DNA from: an alpha proteobacterium SCGC AAA240-E13
GTDB lineage: Bacteria > Pseudomonadota > Alphaproteobacteria > Pelagibacterales > Pelagibacteraceae
Assembly: GCA_000504625.1 (NCBI GenBank)
Contig: AZHR01000024.1
Coordinates: forward strand, 4,974-13,563
Direction of reading: 5' to 3'
Length of the DNA stretch: 8,590 nucleotides
In this document: positions 1-6,850 of the stretch, piece after piece
How positions within the stretch are numbered: the stretch's first letter is position 1
How the letters are laid out: every line of letters begins with the position of its first letter
Notes under the pieces: generated by a model
The model's database searches: none
The model's input: only the letters and a program-made list of their open reading frames with translations
Told to the model about the DNA's origin: nothing
Program-made: the position numbers and the translations under genes

Positions 1-1041
1 AATGATAATATAAAAGAATTTTCTGGTACTATTAATGTCAAGGGCAATATAATTGTTAACAAAAAAACTAAGATTTATCCTGGCACTAATTTTAAACTAG
101 ACAAAGGTGCAAGTATAATATTTAAGAATCAAGTTATTGCACAAGGAACTTCTGACCAACCTATAATTTTTGAAAAAAAGGATCCCAATTCCAAACCATG
201 GGGAACTATTGCTTTGCAAGGTAATAAATCAAGTGGAAGTATATTTAATAATATAATCATGAATGGTGGCAGTGGTAATGAAATTAACCAAATTCGTTAC
301 ACTTCTATGTTTTCGTTACACAATACTAATGATGTTGAAATTAAAAACTTAAGAATGAAAAATAATTCAACATATGATGATATGCTCCATATTGTATACT
401 GTAACAATATTACCATTAATGATGCTATTTTGGAGAATGCAAACTCTGACGCTATTGATGTGGATATGTCAAAAAAAATAATAATTAAAAAAGCTGTTAT
501 ATTAAATCCAGTTAATGATTCGATAGATTTAATGGAAACAGAAGCTCTTATAGATTCTTCGTATATGTCAGGTTCGGGAGATAAAGCAGTATCCGTTGGA
601 GAAAACTCGAATGTTATAATTTATAATTCATTTTTTCACAAAAATAATATTGGTTTAGCATCTAAGGATAAATCTAAGACATATGTTTTATATTCTGATT
701 TAGAAAGTAATAAAATACATTTGAGTGTATATGCTAAAAATTGGCAATATGGTAGCGGCGGGACCACAAATGTTTATAAATCATATTTTGCTGGTACAAT
801 AAATGAGTTTAATTCAACAAAAAAGTCAAGCATCACAATTGAAGATAGTTCAGTTGTAGGAAAAGTAAATAAAAAAGGTGAAAATTTATTATTTCAAGAT
901 GATATTGATTATTTTGATTCAAGAAAAACTTCCGATGAAAATGATATATTAATTACTCATCCTCTTTTTTCATATATTTCACCAGTTGAGAATAAATATA
1001 AACGTGGTTCTGATATTTTAATAAACAAAATACAAAATTGA
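1..1041 (+). CDS. Right-handed parallel beta-helix protein, 5' end outside window
   Basis: The frame is open from base 1, so the gene starts upstream; 346 codons are visible. The TTG at 214 is not a plausible start, because family-like sequence continues before it. Residues 10-70 read like the entry to a beta-helix domain: a hydrophobic strand, a KIYPGTNF turn, then IIFKNQVIAQGTSDQPIIF and PWGTIAL. After that come repeating strand-turn units with Asn/Asp/Ser at the turns, such as DAIDVD (150-155), NDSIDL (172-177), GDKAVSVGE (193-201) and GLASKDKS (218-225). This is the pattern of PbH1-type secreted or surface proteins. The GDKxxSVGE and ASKDxS turns resemble the C-terminal part of CotH-kinase-type proteins, which often sit next to VTC genes; that link is from memory and inferential. 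The stop lies 4 bases before the polyphosphate polymerase start, so the two are probably co-expressed. Substrate and export signal cannot be seen. Confidence 0.8.
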   Translation, partial: NDNIKEFSGTINVKGNIIVNKKTKIYPGTNFKLDKGASIIFKNQVIAQGTSDQPIIFEKKDPNSKPWGTIALQGNKSSGSIFNNIIMNGGSGNEINQIRYTSMFSLHNTNDVEIKNLRMKNNSTYDDMLHIVYCNNITINDAILENANSDAIDVDMSKKIIIKKAVILNPVNDSIDLMETEALIDSSYMSGSGDKAVSVGENSNVIIYNSFFHKNNIGLASKDKSKTYVLYSDLESNKIHLSVYAKNWQYGSGGTTNVYKSYFAGTINEFNSTKKSSITIEDSSVVGKVNKKGENLLFQDDIDYFDSRKTSDENDILITHPLFSYISPVENKYKRGSDILINKIQN

Positions 1042-1045
1042 ACTA

Positions 1046-1816
1046 ATGAATAATACTATGAATTTTGACAAAAAATATATTCAGTCATTTTCGAGGTATG
1101 AATTTAAATATATTCTTAGAAAAGATTTGTCAGATAAAATAGAAAAAGATACCAAGTCTTTTATGCGTTACGATGAACATGCTAATAAAGAGTTAGATAA
1201 TAGATACTTTGTCCGCTCTCTATATTTTGATAATCTTCAATCATCAAACTTTTATGAGAAAGTTGATGGAATGAAAATACGTGGTAAATATAGACTACGT
1301 ACATATTCAGATATTTTTGATAAAAATATTCCAATATTTCTAGAAATGAAAGGGCGTAGTAATGAAAGAACATATAAATTAAGAACTAAAGTTAAATATG
1401 AACATTTAAATTATTTTTTTAGCCAATCGAAGTATCCTTTGTTACTCAGTATTTATACTAGAAATAATCTAGTAATTAATAATTTTGTATTTGACAGTTT
1501 TAGAAAAAAAATATTTCCACGCGTTTTAGTTGATTATTATAGACGTCCATATATCAATAAATTTGGCTTGTATTTTAGACTTACATTTGACTCAAATATA
1601 TTGGTAAGCAAGACACAAAGATTATTCATAAATAAAAGTTTTTCATCTTGGATTGAATGTAGGGCAGGGTATACGGTTTTAGAGGTAAAATTTGAACGTA
1701 GTATTCCACCCTGGTTTCATAGAATAATTCAAAACTACAATTTACGTCGACTTTCTATTTCAAAGTTTGTGATTGGTATAGAACGCTGTGGTATTGCAAA
1801 AGAAACTTCAAATTAA
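1046..1816 (+). CDS. VTC-domain polyphosphate polymerase, short soluble form
   Basis: This 256-residue protein is a stand-alone VTC domain, the tunnel-shaped fold that makes polyphosphate from ATP in yeast Vtc4 and belongs to the triphosphate-tunnel enzymes. Visible marks are RYEFKY (17-22), VRSLYFD (56-62), a basic strand GKYRLRTY (80-87), FLEMKGR (98-104), PRVLVDYYRR (158-167), VLEVKF (211-216) and SISKF (237-241). Basic and acidic residues placed as in the Vtc4 tunnel are present: R83, R85, E100, K102, R166, E213, K215, S239 and K240. The polymerase may therefore be active. There is no SPX domain and no membrane segment, so it is probably cytosolic. The start at 1046 is 4 bases after the beta-helix gene; an in-frame ATG four codons later is an alternative. 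In other bacteria such genes sit with CotH and DUF4956 genes. No DUF4956 gene is seen here, and the upstream neighbour is cut. Confidence 0.88.
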   Translation: MNNTMNFDKKYIQSFSRYEFKYILRKDLSDKIEKDTKSFMRYDEHANKELDNRYFVRSLYFDNLQSSNFYEKVDGMKIRGKYRLRTYSDIFDKNIPIFLEMKGRSNERTYKLRTKVKYEHLNYFFSQSKYPLLLSIYTRNNLVINNFVFDSFRKKIFPRVLVDYYRRPYINKFGLYFRLTFDSNILVSKTQRLFINKSFSSWIECRAGYTVLEVKFERSIPPWFHRIIQNYNLRRLSISKFVIGIERCGIAKETSN

Positions 1817-1859
1817 TACTGATGAAAAGATATATTCTTTAAAATGATTTATAACAAAA

Positions 1860-3038
1860 ATGAAAAAAAAAATAAATTTTGATATAGCTATTATTGGAGC
1901 TGGACCAGTCGGAATTGCCTTTGCGTGCGGTTTATCCGAATTTAATATAAAAGTAGCACTTATAGATAAAATTCCAAGTCAAATACTTGCAAAACCAAAA
2001 ATAGATGGAAGAGAAATTGCTTTAACTCATCATTCAGTAAACATATTAAAAAAAATAGGAGTATGGCGTTCTATTCCAACTAAATTTGTGTCAAAGATCA
2101 AAGAAGCAAGAGTCTTAGATGGTAGCTCTAAATACTTTATGGATTTTAATCATTTTGAAATTCAAAAGGAATGCTTGGGTTATTTGATTCCTAATTACTT
2201 GATTAGAAAATATCTTTATAAAAGATTAAAAAGTATTTCCAATGTTACTTTGATAAGTGGATTAGGTTGTGCTTCTATAGATGATAATGATAAAGAATAT
2301 TCTTCTATAGTATTGTCTAATGGAAGGAGAATAAATTCTTCTCTAATTGTTGCTGCTGATAGTCGTTTTTCAAAAATAAGATCCAAAATGGGAATTTCAG
2401 CTTTTTTGCATGATTTTGATAAGAATATGCTTGTTTGCCGAATGGAACATGAAAAATCACATAAAAATATTGCTTATGAATTTTTTCGTTACAAACAAAC
2501 GCAGGCATTACTACCATACATTAATAACCAATCATCAATTGTTACAACTATGTCGAAAGATGAAACTTCAATTTTAATGAGGATGAGTAAAAAAAATTTT
2601 AATAAAGAAATACAAAGAAATTTTAATAGTTCTTTCGGTAAGATGAAACTGAAGGGAAAACGCTACTCCTATCCAATGATAACCACTTATTCTAAAAAAT
2701 TCGTTGCTCATCGATTTGCTTTAATTGGAGATGCAGCTGTAGGAATGCACCCAGTGACAGCCCATGGATTTAATTTAAATCTACAAGGAATAGAGATTCT
2801 TACGGAGATAATCAAATCAATAATAGAAAGTAAAAATGATATTGGATCATATAATCTGCTCCTTGGATATCAATACAAATTACATCGCGTTGCACTTCCT
2901 TTATATTTGACTACCAATGGTATAGTAAGTTTATATACTAAAACTGTTTTTCCAGCAAAAGTTGCAAGACAAGTTGCTTTAAGACTTGCTAATATCCTAA
3001 AACCATTGAAGCAGACATTTTTACAAGTACTAAAGTAA
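1860..3038 (+). CDS. ubiM: UbiM/UbiH-family FAD-dependent ubiquinone hydroxylase
   Basis: This is a 392-residue flavoprotein monooxygenase of the UbiH/UbiF/UbiM/Coq6 group, which adds hydroxyl groups to the aromatic ring during ubiquinone synthesis. The N-terminal Rossmann site is IIGAGPVG (11-18), with the ribose-binding acid D36 at the end of the second strand. The DGREIALT segment (49-56) is the typical flavin-contact motif. VAADSRFSKIR (164-174) replaces the usual ADG-x-S-x-R. The second FAD motif is ALIGDAAVGMHPVTAHGFN (287-305). HPVTAHGFN, together with the DSRFS variant and the LPLYLTTNGIVSLY segment near residue 346, points to the UbiM type rather than UbiH or UbiF; UbiM enzymes can act on more than one ring carbon. 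Which carbons this one uses cannot be read from sequence. It starts with ATG followed by ten A bases, 43 bases after the polymerase gene, and has no other quinone genes beside it. The subfamily call is less sure than the family call. Confidence 0.85.
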   Translation: MKKKINFDIAIIGAGPVGIAFACGLSEFNIKVALIDKIPSQILAKPKIDGREIALTHHSVNILKKIGVWRSIPTKFVSKIKEARVLDGSSKYFMDFNHFEIQKECLGYLIPNYLIRKYLYKRLKSISNVTLISGLGCASIDDNDKEYSSIVLSNGRRINSSLIVAADSRFSKIRSKMGISAFLHDFDKNMLVCRMEHEKSHKNIAYEFFRYKQTQALLPYINNQSSIVTTMSKDETSILMRMSKKNFNKEIQRNFNSSFGKMKLKGKRYSYPMITTYSKKFVAHRFALIGDAAVGMHPVTAHGFNLNLQGIEILTEIIKSIIESKNDIGSYNLLLGYQYKLHRVALPLYLTTNGIVSLYTKTVFPAKVARQVALRLANILKPLKQTFLQVLK

Positions 3039-3080
3039 AAATTAAGTTTATTAAATTAATTATAGATTTATATAGAAATC

Positions 3081-3953
3081 ATGAAAAAAAAAATACTAAA
3101 TGGCATTTTGTTTAGTTTAGCGGGATCTTTTTGGTGGGGCGTCATCGCAGTTTTCTACTTTAAGTACGTGTCTTTTGCCGGTCCTCTGGAAGTAGTAGTT
3201 CACAGAACAATATGGACAGCTTTTGTTTTATTTTTAACCATTATTTTTTATTCACGTTGGAATTTTTTTTTTGAAATTTTAAATAATAAAAAAAAAGTAT
3301 TTATCCTTTTTATATCTGGTTTTTTAATTTTTATTAACTGGTTTACATGGATTTATGCTGTAGTTACTGATAGATTGATTGATGCTAGTTTTGGATACTA
3401 TATTTTTCCTATTTTAAGTGTTTTATTTGGATTTATTTTCTTTAATGAAAAATTAAATAAAAAACAAATTATTTCTATTCTTTTAGTTTTTATTTCGATA
3501 ATTTTTCTTTTATTTAACCTTAAATCTATTCCGTGGATTGGTCTTACAGTGGCTACTACTTGGAGTATTTATAATTTGTTGAGAAAAAAAATTAACGTTA
3601 AAACAGATATCGGCGTTTTTATAGAAACTATATTTATTGTCCCAGTAGCCTTAATTATTTTTTACTTTATATCACAAAAAGGTTTAAATGATTTTAGTCT
3701 TTCGAATCCTAATATTATGTTTTGGCTCTTTCTAGCAGGTCCAGTGACAGTAATACCACTATATTTATATCTACGAGGGGTTGAACTTGCTGGCCTAGGT
3801 GCTTCGGGAATGGTATTTTTTATTGCACCTACTGGCCAGTTTTTACTTGGTATTTTTTATTTTAATGAAATATTCAGCATTCATAAGTTAATTGGTTTTA
3901 TTTTAATTTGGATTGCTGTAATTATTTATTTAAAAGATTTAAATCAAAATTAA
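3081..3953 (+). CDS. rarD: RarD-type EamA/DMT-superfamily permease
   Basis: This 290-residue, very hydrophobic inner-membrane protein has about ten predicted transmembrane segments, arranged as two EamA-like halves. RarD-specific marks are EVVVHRTIW (37-45), NWFTWIYAV (86-94), DASFGYYIFP (101-110), AGPVTVIPLYLYLRG (219-233) and FFIAPTGQFLLG (246-257). The length matches the family (about 290-300). RarD is named after chloramphenicol sensitivity in early annotation, but its substrate is not well established; export or uptake of a small metabolite is the most that can be said. The gene lies 42 bases after the FAD hydroxylase and 13 bases before the transglycosylase, on the same strand, so it may be read with either. 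No strong ribosome-binding site is visible; the start ATG is followed by A10, and a T10 run lies inside the gene at 3263-3272. Confidence 0.9.
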   Translation: MKKKILNGILFSLAGSFWWGVIAVFYFKYVSFAGPLEVVVHRTIWTAFVLFLTIIFYSRWNFFFEILNNKKKVFILFISGFLIFINWFTWIYAVVTDRLIDASFGYYIFPILSVLFGFIFFNEKLNKKQIISILLVFISIIFLLFNLKSIPWIGLTVATTWSIYNLLRKKINVKTDIGVFIETIFIVPVALIIFYFISQKGLNDFSLSNPNIMFWLFLAGPVTVIPLYLYLRGVELAGLGASGMVFFIAPTGQFLLGIFYFNEIFSIHKLIGFILIWIAVIIYLKDLNQN

Positions 3954-3966
3954 TAAAGATATTGTA

Positions 3967-4251
3967 ATGCTAAAAAATATTTTAATTATTTTATTACTCA
4001 CTTATTCACAAATTTTACATTCTAGTGAGCTTGATGATTTTAATAATTGGCTTAATAAGTTTAAACTTAGGGCAATAAAAACTGGAATTTCAAAGACAAC
4101 AGTCAATAATAGTTTTAAAAACGTCAAATATCTGGAAAAAGTGATTCAATATGATAGAAAGCAACCTGAATTTTTTGAGGATACAAGGACGTACTTAAAG
4201 AAAAGGGCAACTCGTTCTAAAATAATTAATGCAAAAAAACATATTAAATAA
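3967..4251 (+). CDS. mltB: MltB-type lytic murein transglycosylase, N-terminal fragment
   Basis: The 94-codon frame holds the export signal and first part of a GH103 (MltB/SLT_2) lytic transglycosylase. Residues 1-20 form a signal peptide (LKNILIILLLTYSQILHSS). The family start follows: FNNWLNKF, ALK/ISKTTV-like helix, KVIQYDRKQPEFFEDTRTYLKK in the usual order. The frame runs into TAA at 4249-4251, before the catalytic domain. The rest of the protein continues without loss in the next frame (4229-4951). Dropping one A from the A7 run at 4233-4239 joins both parts into a 327-residue protein with no gap against the family consensus. I therefore read both entries as one broken gene. By itself this piece would be an exported stub without activity. 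The break may be a true mutation, a sequencing or assembly slip in a homopolymer, or a site rescued by slippage. Confidence 0.8.
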   Translation: MLKNILIILLLTYSQILHSSELDDFNNWLNKFKLRAIKTGISKTTVNNSFKNVKYLEKVIQYDRKQPEFFEDTRTYLKKRATRSKIINAKKHIK

Positions 4252-4951
4252 AAATTTAGAACTTTTTGATGATATTGAAAAAAAGTTTAAAGTTGAAAAA
4301 GAATTATTGTTAGCTCTATGGGGAATAGAAACAAATTTTGGTAAATATGTTGGAAAAATGGATATTATTTCATCACTTGCAACCTTGAGTTTTGATCAAA
4401 GAAGAAGTGAATTTTTTTCAAGAGAGCTAATTATTTTATTAAAACTAATTGATAAACAATTAATCCAAATAGATACTCTCTATGGTTCATGGGCAGGGGC
4501 ACTGGGAAATTTTCAATTTATGCCCTCAACTATTGAAGCTTATGCTATCGATTATGATGAGAATAATAAAGTTGAATTGAAAGATTCTATTTATGATTCT
4601 ATTGCATCGGCAGCAAATTACATAAACAAAATTGGTTGGAATTATAAATCAATTTGTTTTCATGAAGTCAAATTAACTCAAAAGATACCAATTAAATATA
4701 TCAATACATCTGCGAAAAAAATTAAAAATTATCAAAAAATTAAATCATGGAAAAATAAAGGGGTTGTTGGTTTAGATAATTTAAAAATAGGGGATGACAG
4801 TAAAGCAGCATTAATTATGCCAGATGGAAATGAAAACTCACCAACATATCTGGTTTTTGATAATTATCAAAAAATATTAAAATGGAATAGATCTTTAAGG
4901 TTTGGAATAACCGTCTGTACACTAGCAAATATGATAAAAAATGAAATTTAA
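4229..4951 (+). CDS. mltB: MltB-type lytic murein transglycosylase, catalytic fragment
   Basis: This is the catalytic part of the broken GH103 transglycosylase, which cuts the MurNAc-GlcNAc bond of peptidoglycan and leaves 1,6-anhydroMurNAc ends. The ALWGIETNFG motif (29-38) carries the catalytic Glu at E34 of this frame. GSWAGALGNFQFMPST (86-101), DYDENNKVELKDS and SAANYINKIGW (127-137) are the other family signatures, and WNRS near residue 219 is the usual end of the domain. The protein stops soon after, so the C-terminal peptidoglycan-binding domain present in many alphaproteobacterial relatives is missing. The ATG at 4229 overlaps the upstream fragment and is probably not a native start: begun there, the enzyme would lack a signal peptide and stay in the cytoplasm. 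Its last 11 bases overlap the start of the RlpA-like gene, which supports translational coupling in an envelope operon. Confidence 0.85.
   Translation: MQKNILNKNLELFDDIEKKFKVEKELLLALWGIETNFGKYVGKMDIISSLATLSFDQRRSEFFSRELIILLKLIDKQLIQIDTLYGSWAGALGNFQFMPSTIEAYAIDYDENNKVELKDSIYDSIASAANYINKIGWNYKSICFHEVKLTQKIPIKYINTSAKKIKNYQKIKSWKNKGVVGLDNLKIGDDSKAALIMPDGNENSPTYLVFDNYQKILKWNRSLRFGITVCTLANMIKNEI
4233..4239 (+). other. A7 run at the transglycosylase frameshift
   Basis: Seven A bases follow GC here. With seven, the reading is Ala-Lys-Lys-His and soon a stop. With six, it becomes Ala-Lys-Asn-Ile-Leu-Asn-Lys-Asn and runs on into the catalytic domain. The restored segment from Lys-Ile-Ile-Asn to Phe-Lys-Val matches the MltB consensus helix position for position. 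The extra base is therefore most likely within this run. Confidence 0.7.
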
Positions 4952-5699
4952 ACTTAATTATATATTTTTTTTTGTTTTCTTGTTTTCATGTGTACAAGAT
5001 ATGAACAAAATTAAAAAAAATTCAAATGTAATCGAAACAATTTTTTCTTCAAAAGGATTTGCACTTGTTTATAATGATACTTTTTATGAAAATGCAGTTA
5101 TAAGTAATAAACTTAATAATGAACAAAATTATGTATTACATACTCACTTAAAAAATGATAGACTGGTTAATATAATCAATCCACTAAATTCTAAATCTAT
5201 AATAGCAAAGGTAAAAAATGCTACCAAATATCCCTCTATTTACAATATTGTAATAACCAAAAAAATGTCAGAAAATTTAAATTTGGATGCCAACAACCCC
5301 TATGTTGAGATACTTACAATTAAAAAAAATGATAAATTTATAGCTAAAGAAGCATCTATTTTTGCAGAAGAAAAAAATGTTGCAAATAAAGCACCAGTCA
5401 CATCTATAGATATAAATGACTTGTCTATCTCTAAATCTAAAACTAATATTAGTAAGAAAATAAATCCTTCTTATATTATACATATTGCAGACTTTTATTA
5501 TCTTGAATCTGCAGAAAAAGTTAAAAATAGATTTAAAAACGAAGGAAATTTATTGGATATTGTAATAAAACAATTATCAAAAAACAAATTTAAAGTTTAT
5601 TTTGGACCGTATGATACTTTCTCTTCAATGAAAGATACCTATTTAATTTTAAATGAACTAGGCTTTGATGAATTAAATGTAGTAAATATAAATAAATGA
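4941..5699 (+). CDS. RlpA-like lipoprotein with C-terminal SPOR domain, degenerate catalytic barrel
   Basis: The 252-residue protein starts with a lipoprotein signal peptide ending in LFSC (C17 is the likely lipidated Cys). Residues about 35-130 fit the double-psi beta-barrel of RlpA. From LHTHL (66-70) through VNIINPLNSKSIIAKV (76-91) the sequence aligns without gaps to the TAAHxxLP...VxVTNLxNGRSVVVRV part of RlpA, and the His (H67) is kept. The following NDRGP motif, which holds the catalytic Asp in active RlpA, reads KNATK (92-96). The ASWYG and TANGE motifs upstream are not seen either. A linker follows, then a SPOR domain at about 176-252 (SYIIHIADFYYLESAEKVKNR, KVYFGPYDTF), which binds denuded glycan at division sites. 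I infer a septal peptidoglycan-binding protein that has lost cutting activity. It overlaps the transglycosylase end by 11 bases and the carboxypeptidase start by 4, consistent with the rlpA place in this cluster. Confidence 0.75.
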   Translation: MKFKLNYIFFFVFLFSCVQDMNKIKKNSNVIETIFSSKGFALVYNDTFYENAVISNKLNNEQNYVLHTHLKNDRLVNIINPLNSKSIIAKVKNATKYPSIYNIVITKKMSENLNLDANNPYVEILTIKKNDKFIAKEASIFAEEKNVANKAPVTSIDINDLSISKSKTNISKKINPSYIIHIADFYYLESAEKVKNRFKNEGNLLDIVIKQLSKNKFKVYFGPYDTFSSMKDTYLILNELGFDELNVVNINK

Positions 5700-6850
5700 A
5701 ATCTTTTTTAATAAAAATATTATTCTTATTGTTATTTATTAGTAATTTACAATTAAAAGCTGACATAAATATCGAAGTCAAAACTGTAATCTTACAAGAT
5801 TATTTGTCGGAACAAATCCTTTATGAAAAAGAATCTGATTATAAAATATATCCAGCTTCAATGACAAAAATAATGACCTCAATAATTGCATTTGATTTTT
5901 TACAAAATGGTGAAATTACTCTAGATGAAAAATTTGTTATTTCCGAAAAAGCTTGGAGGATGTCAACAAGTGGATACTCCTCTATGTTTATAATGTTAAA
6001 TGATGAAGTTTCGGTCGAAAATTTGCTGAGAGGTATTATTGTTGTTTCTGGAAATGATGCTTGTGTAGCTTTAGCAGAAGGTATAGCAGGTTCAGAAGAA
6101 GAATTTGTAGTTTTAATGAACGAAAAAGCAAAAGAAATAGGTTTAAATAATACAAGTTTTGCTAATTCATCTGGAATTGGTGATGCTAATAATTATTCTA
6201 CCGTCAAGGATATATTAATAATGTCTAAATATTTAATTGCAAATTATCCTGAATATTACACTTACTTTAAAGAAACTACCTTTACATGGAATAGAACAGG
6301 AGGAGATCCCATCACCCAAGGAAATAGAAATCCATTATTGTATGAAGATATTGAAGTAGACGGTTTAAAGACTGGTTTTCTAAGTGTTGAGAAGTATTCT
6401 TTAGCTGCGTCAATTTTAAGAAATGGTAGAAGACTAATTGTTGTTGGTAGTGGATTTAAAACAAAATCATCTAGGAGAAAACAATCAAAAAAGCTGTTAC
6501 TGTGGGGTTTAAGCAAATTTGATACAATTGAAATTGCAAAAAAAAACGAAGTTTTTTCTTCTTTAGAAACATGGTTGGGAAAGAAAGAAAAAGTAGATGT
6601 TTATATTAAAAATGATATTTATCTCACAGTTCCAAAAAGAAAAAAAAGATCTATCCGTGCATATATTGAATTTAGTGGTCCAATTATAGCACCAATTGAA
6701 AAAGATATAAAGTTAGGTGTGTTGAACATTTTTATGAATGATGAACTTTTATCAAAACACGATGTTTTTTCTATGGAAAAAATTAAAAAAGTAAATATCT
6801 TCAGAAGACTCGCCAGGACATTTAATTTCTTTGTTTGGGGAGATGTATAA
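5696..6850 (+). CDS. dacC: D-alanyl-D-alanine carboxypeptidase (PBP5/6 family, peptidase S11)
   Basis: This 384-residue serine carboxypeptidase removes the terminal D-Ala from peptidoglycan pentapeptides in the periplasm and so limits cross-linking. A signal peptide covers residues 1-22 (cleavage probably after LKA). All three penicillin-binding motifs are present: SMTK (55-58, nucleophile S55), SGN (118-120) and KTG (225-227). WRMSTSGYSSMF (87-98) is the usual loop after the first motif. The residue two after KTG is Leu (KTGFL), where many relatives have Thr. Residues about 276-365 form the beta-rich PBP5 C-terminal domain. The end, FRRLARTFNFFVWGDV, could be the amphipathic membrane anchor of this family. 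The ATG shares an ATGA overlap with the upstream stop, and the gene end overlaps tmk. The dacC symbol follows common use for this cluster; dacA or dacF would be equally possible names. Confidence 0.92.
   Translation: MKSFLIKILFLLLFISNLQLKADINIEVKTVILQDYLSEQILYEKESDYKIYPASMTKIMTSIIAFDFLQNGEITLDEKFVISEKAWRMSTSGYSSMFIMLNDEVSVENLLRGIIVVSGNDACVALAEGIAGSEEEFVVLMNEKAKEIGLNNTSFANSSGIGDANNYSTVKDILIMSKYLIANYPEYYTYFKETTFTWNRTGGDPITQGNRNPLLYEDIEVDGLKTGFLSVEKYSLAASILRNGRRLIVVGSGFKTKSSRRKQSKKLLLWGLSKFDTIEIAKKNEVFSSLETWLGKKEKVDVYIKNDIYLTVPKRKKRSIRAYIEFSGPIIAPIEKDIKLGVLNIFMNDELLSKHDVFSMEKIKKVNIFRRLARTFNFFVWGDV

Noticed and set aside
214..216. TTG as start of the beta-helix protein
   Set aside because: The same frame is open from base 1 and already reads as beta-helix sequence there (PGTNF, GTSDQPIIF), so the gene starts upstream of the window.
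1182..1373. Minus-strand open frame inside the VTC gene
   Set aside because: It lies opposite a well-conserved coding region, has no family features, and its Tyr/Phe/Leu-rich composition is what antisense of AT-rich Lys/Asn/Glu codons gives.
3039..3080. Terminator or promoter in the gap before rarD
   Set aside because: The gap is AT-rich but I see no GC-containing hairpin followed by a T run, and any -10-like box is meaningless at this base composition. The same holds for 1817-1859.
4229..4251. Two natural overlapping genes in place of one broken transglycosylase
   Set aside because: The first piece has the signal peptide and N-terminal family motifs, the second the catalytic site without export signal. 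Removing one A joins them without a gap, so one split gene fits better.
6262..6516. Minus-strand open frame inside the carboxypeptidase gene
   Set aside because: It is the antisense shadow of a conserved gene that carries the KTG motif, with no ribosome-binding site or recognisable motif. The same applies to the minus-strand frames at 2317-2517, 5277-5483 and 5590-5781.
6831..6833. TTG as start of tmk
   Set aside because: The ATG at 6843 gives the usual short lead before the P-loop strand. The extra four residues have no support, though coupling with dacC leaves some doubt.
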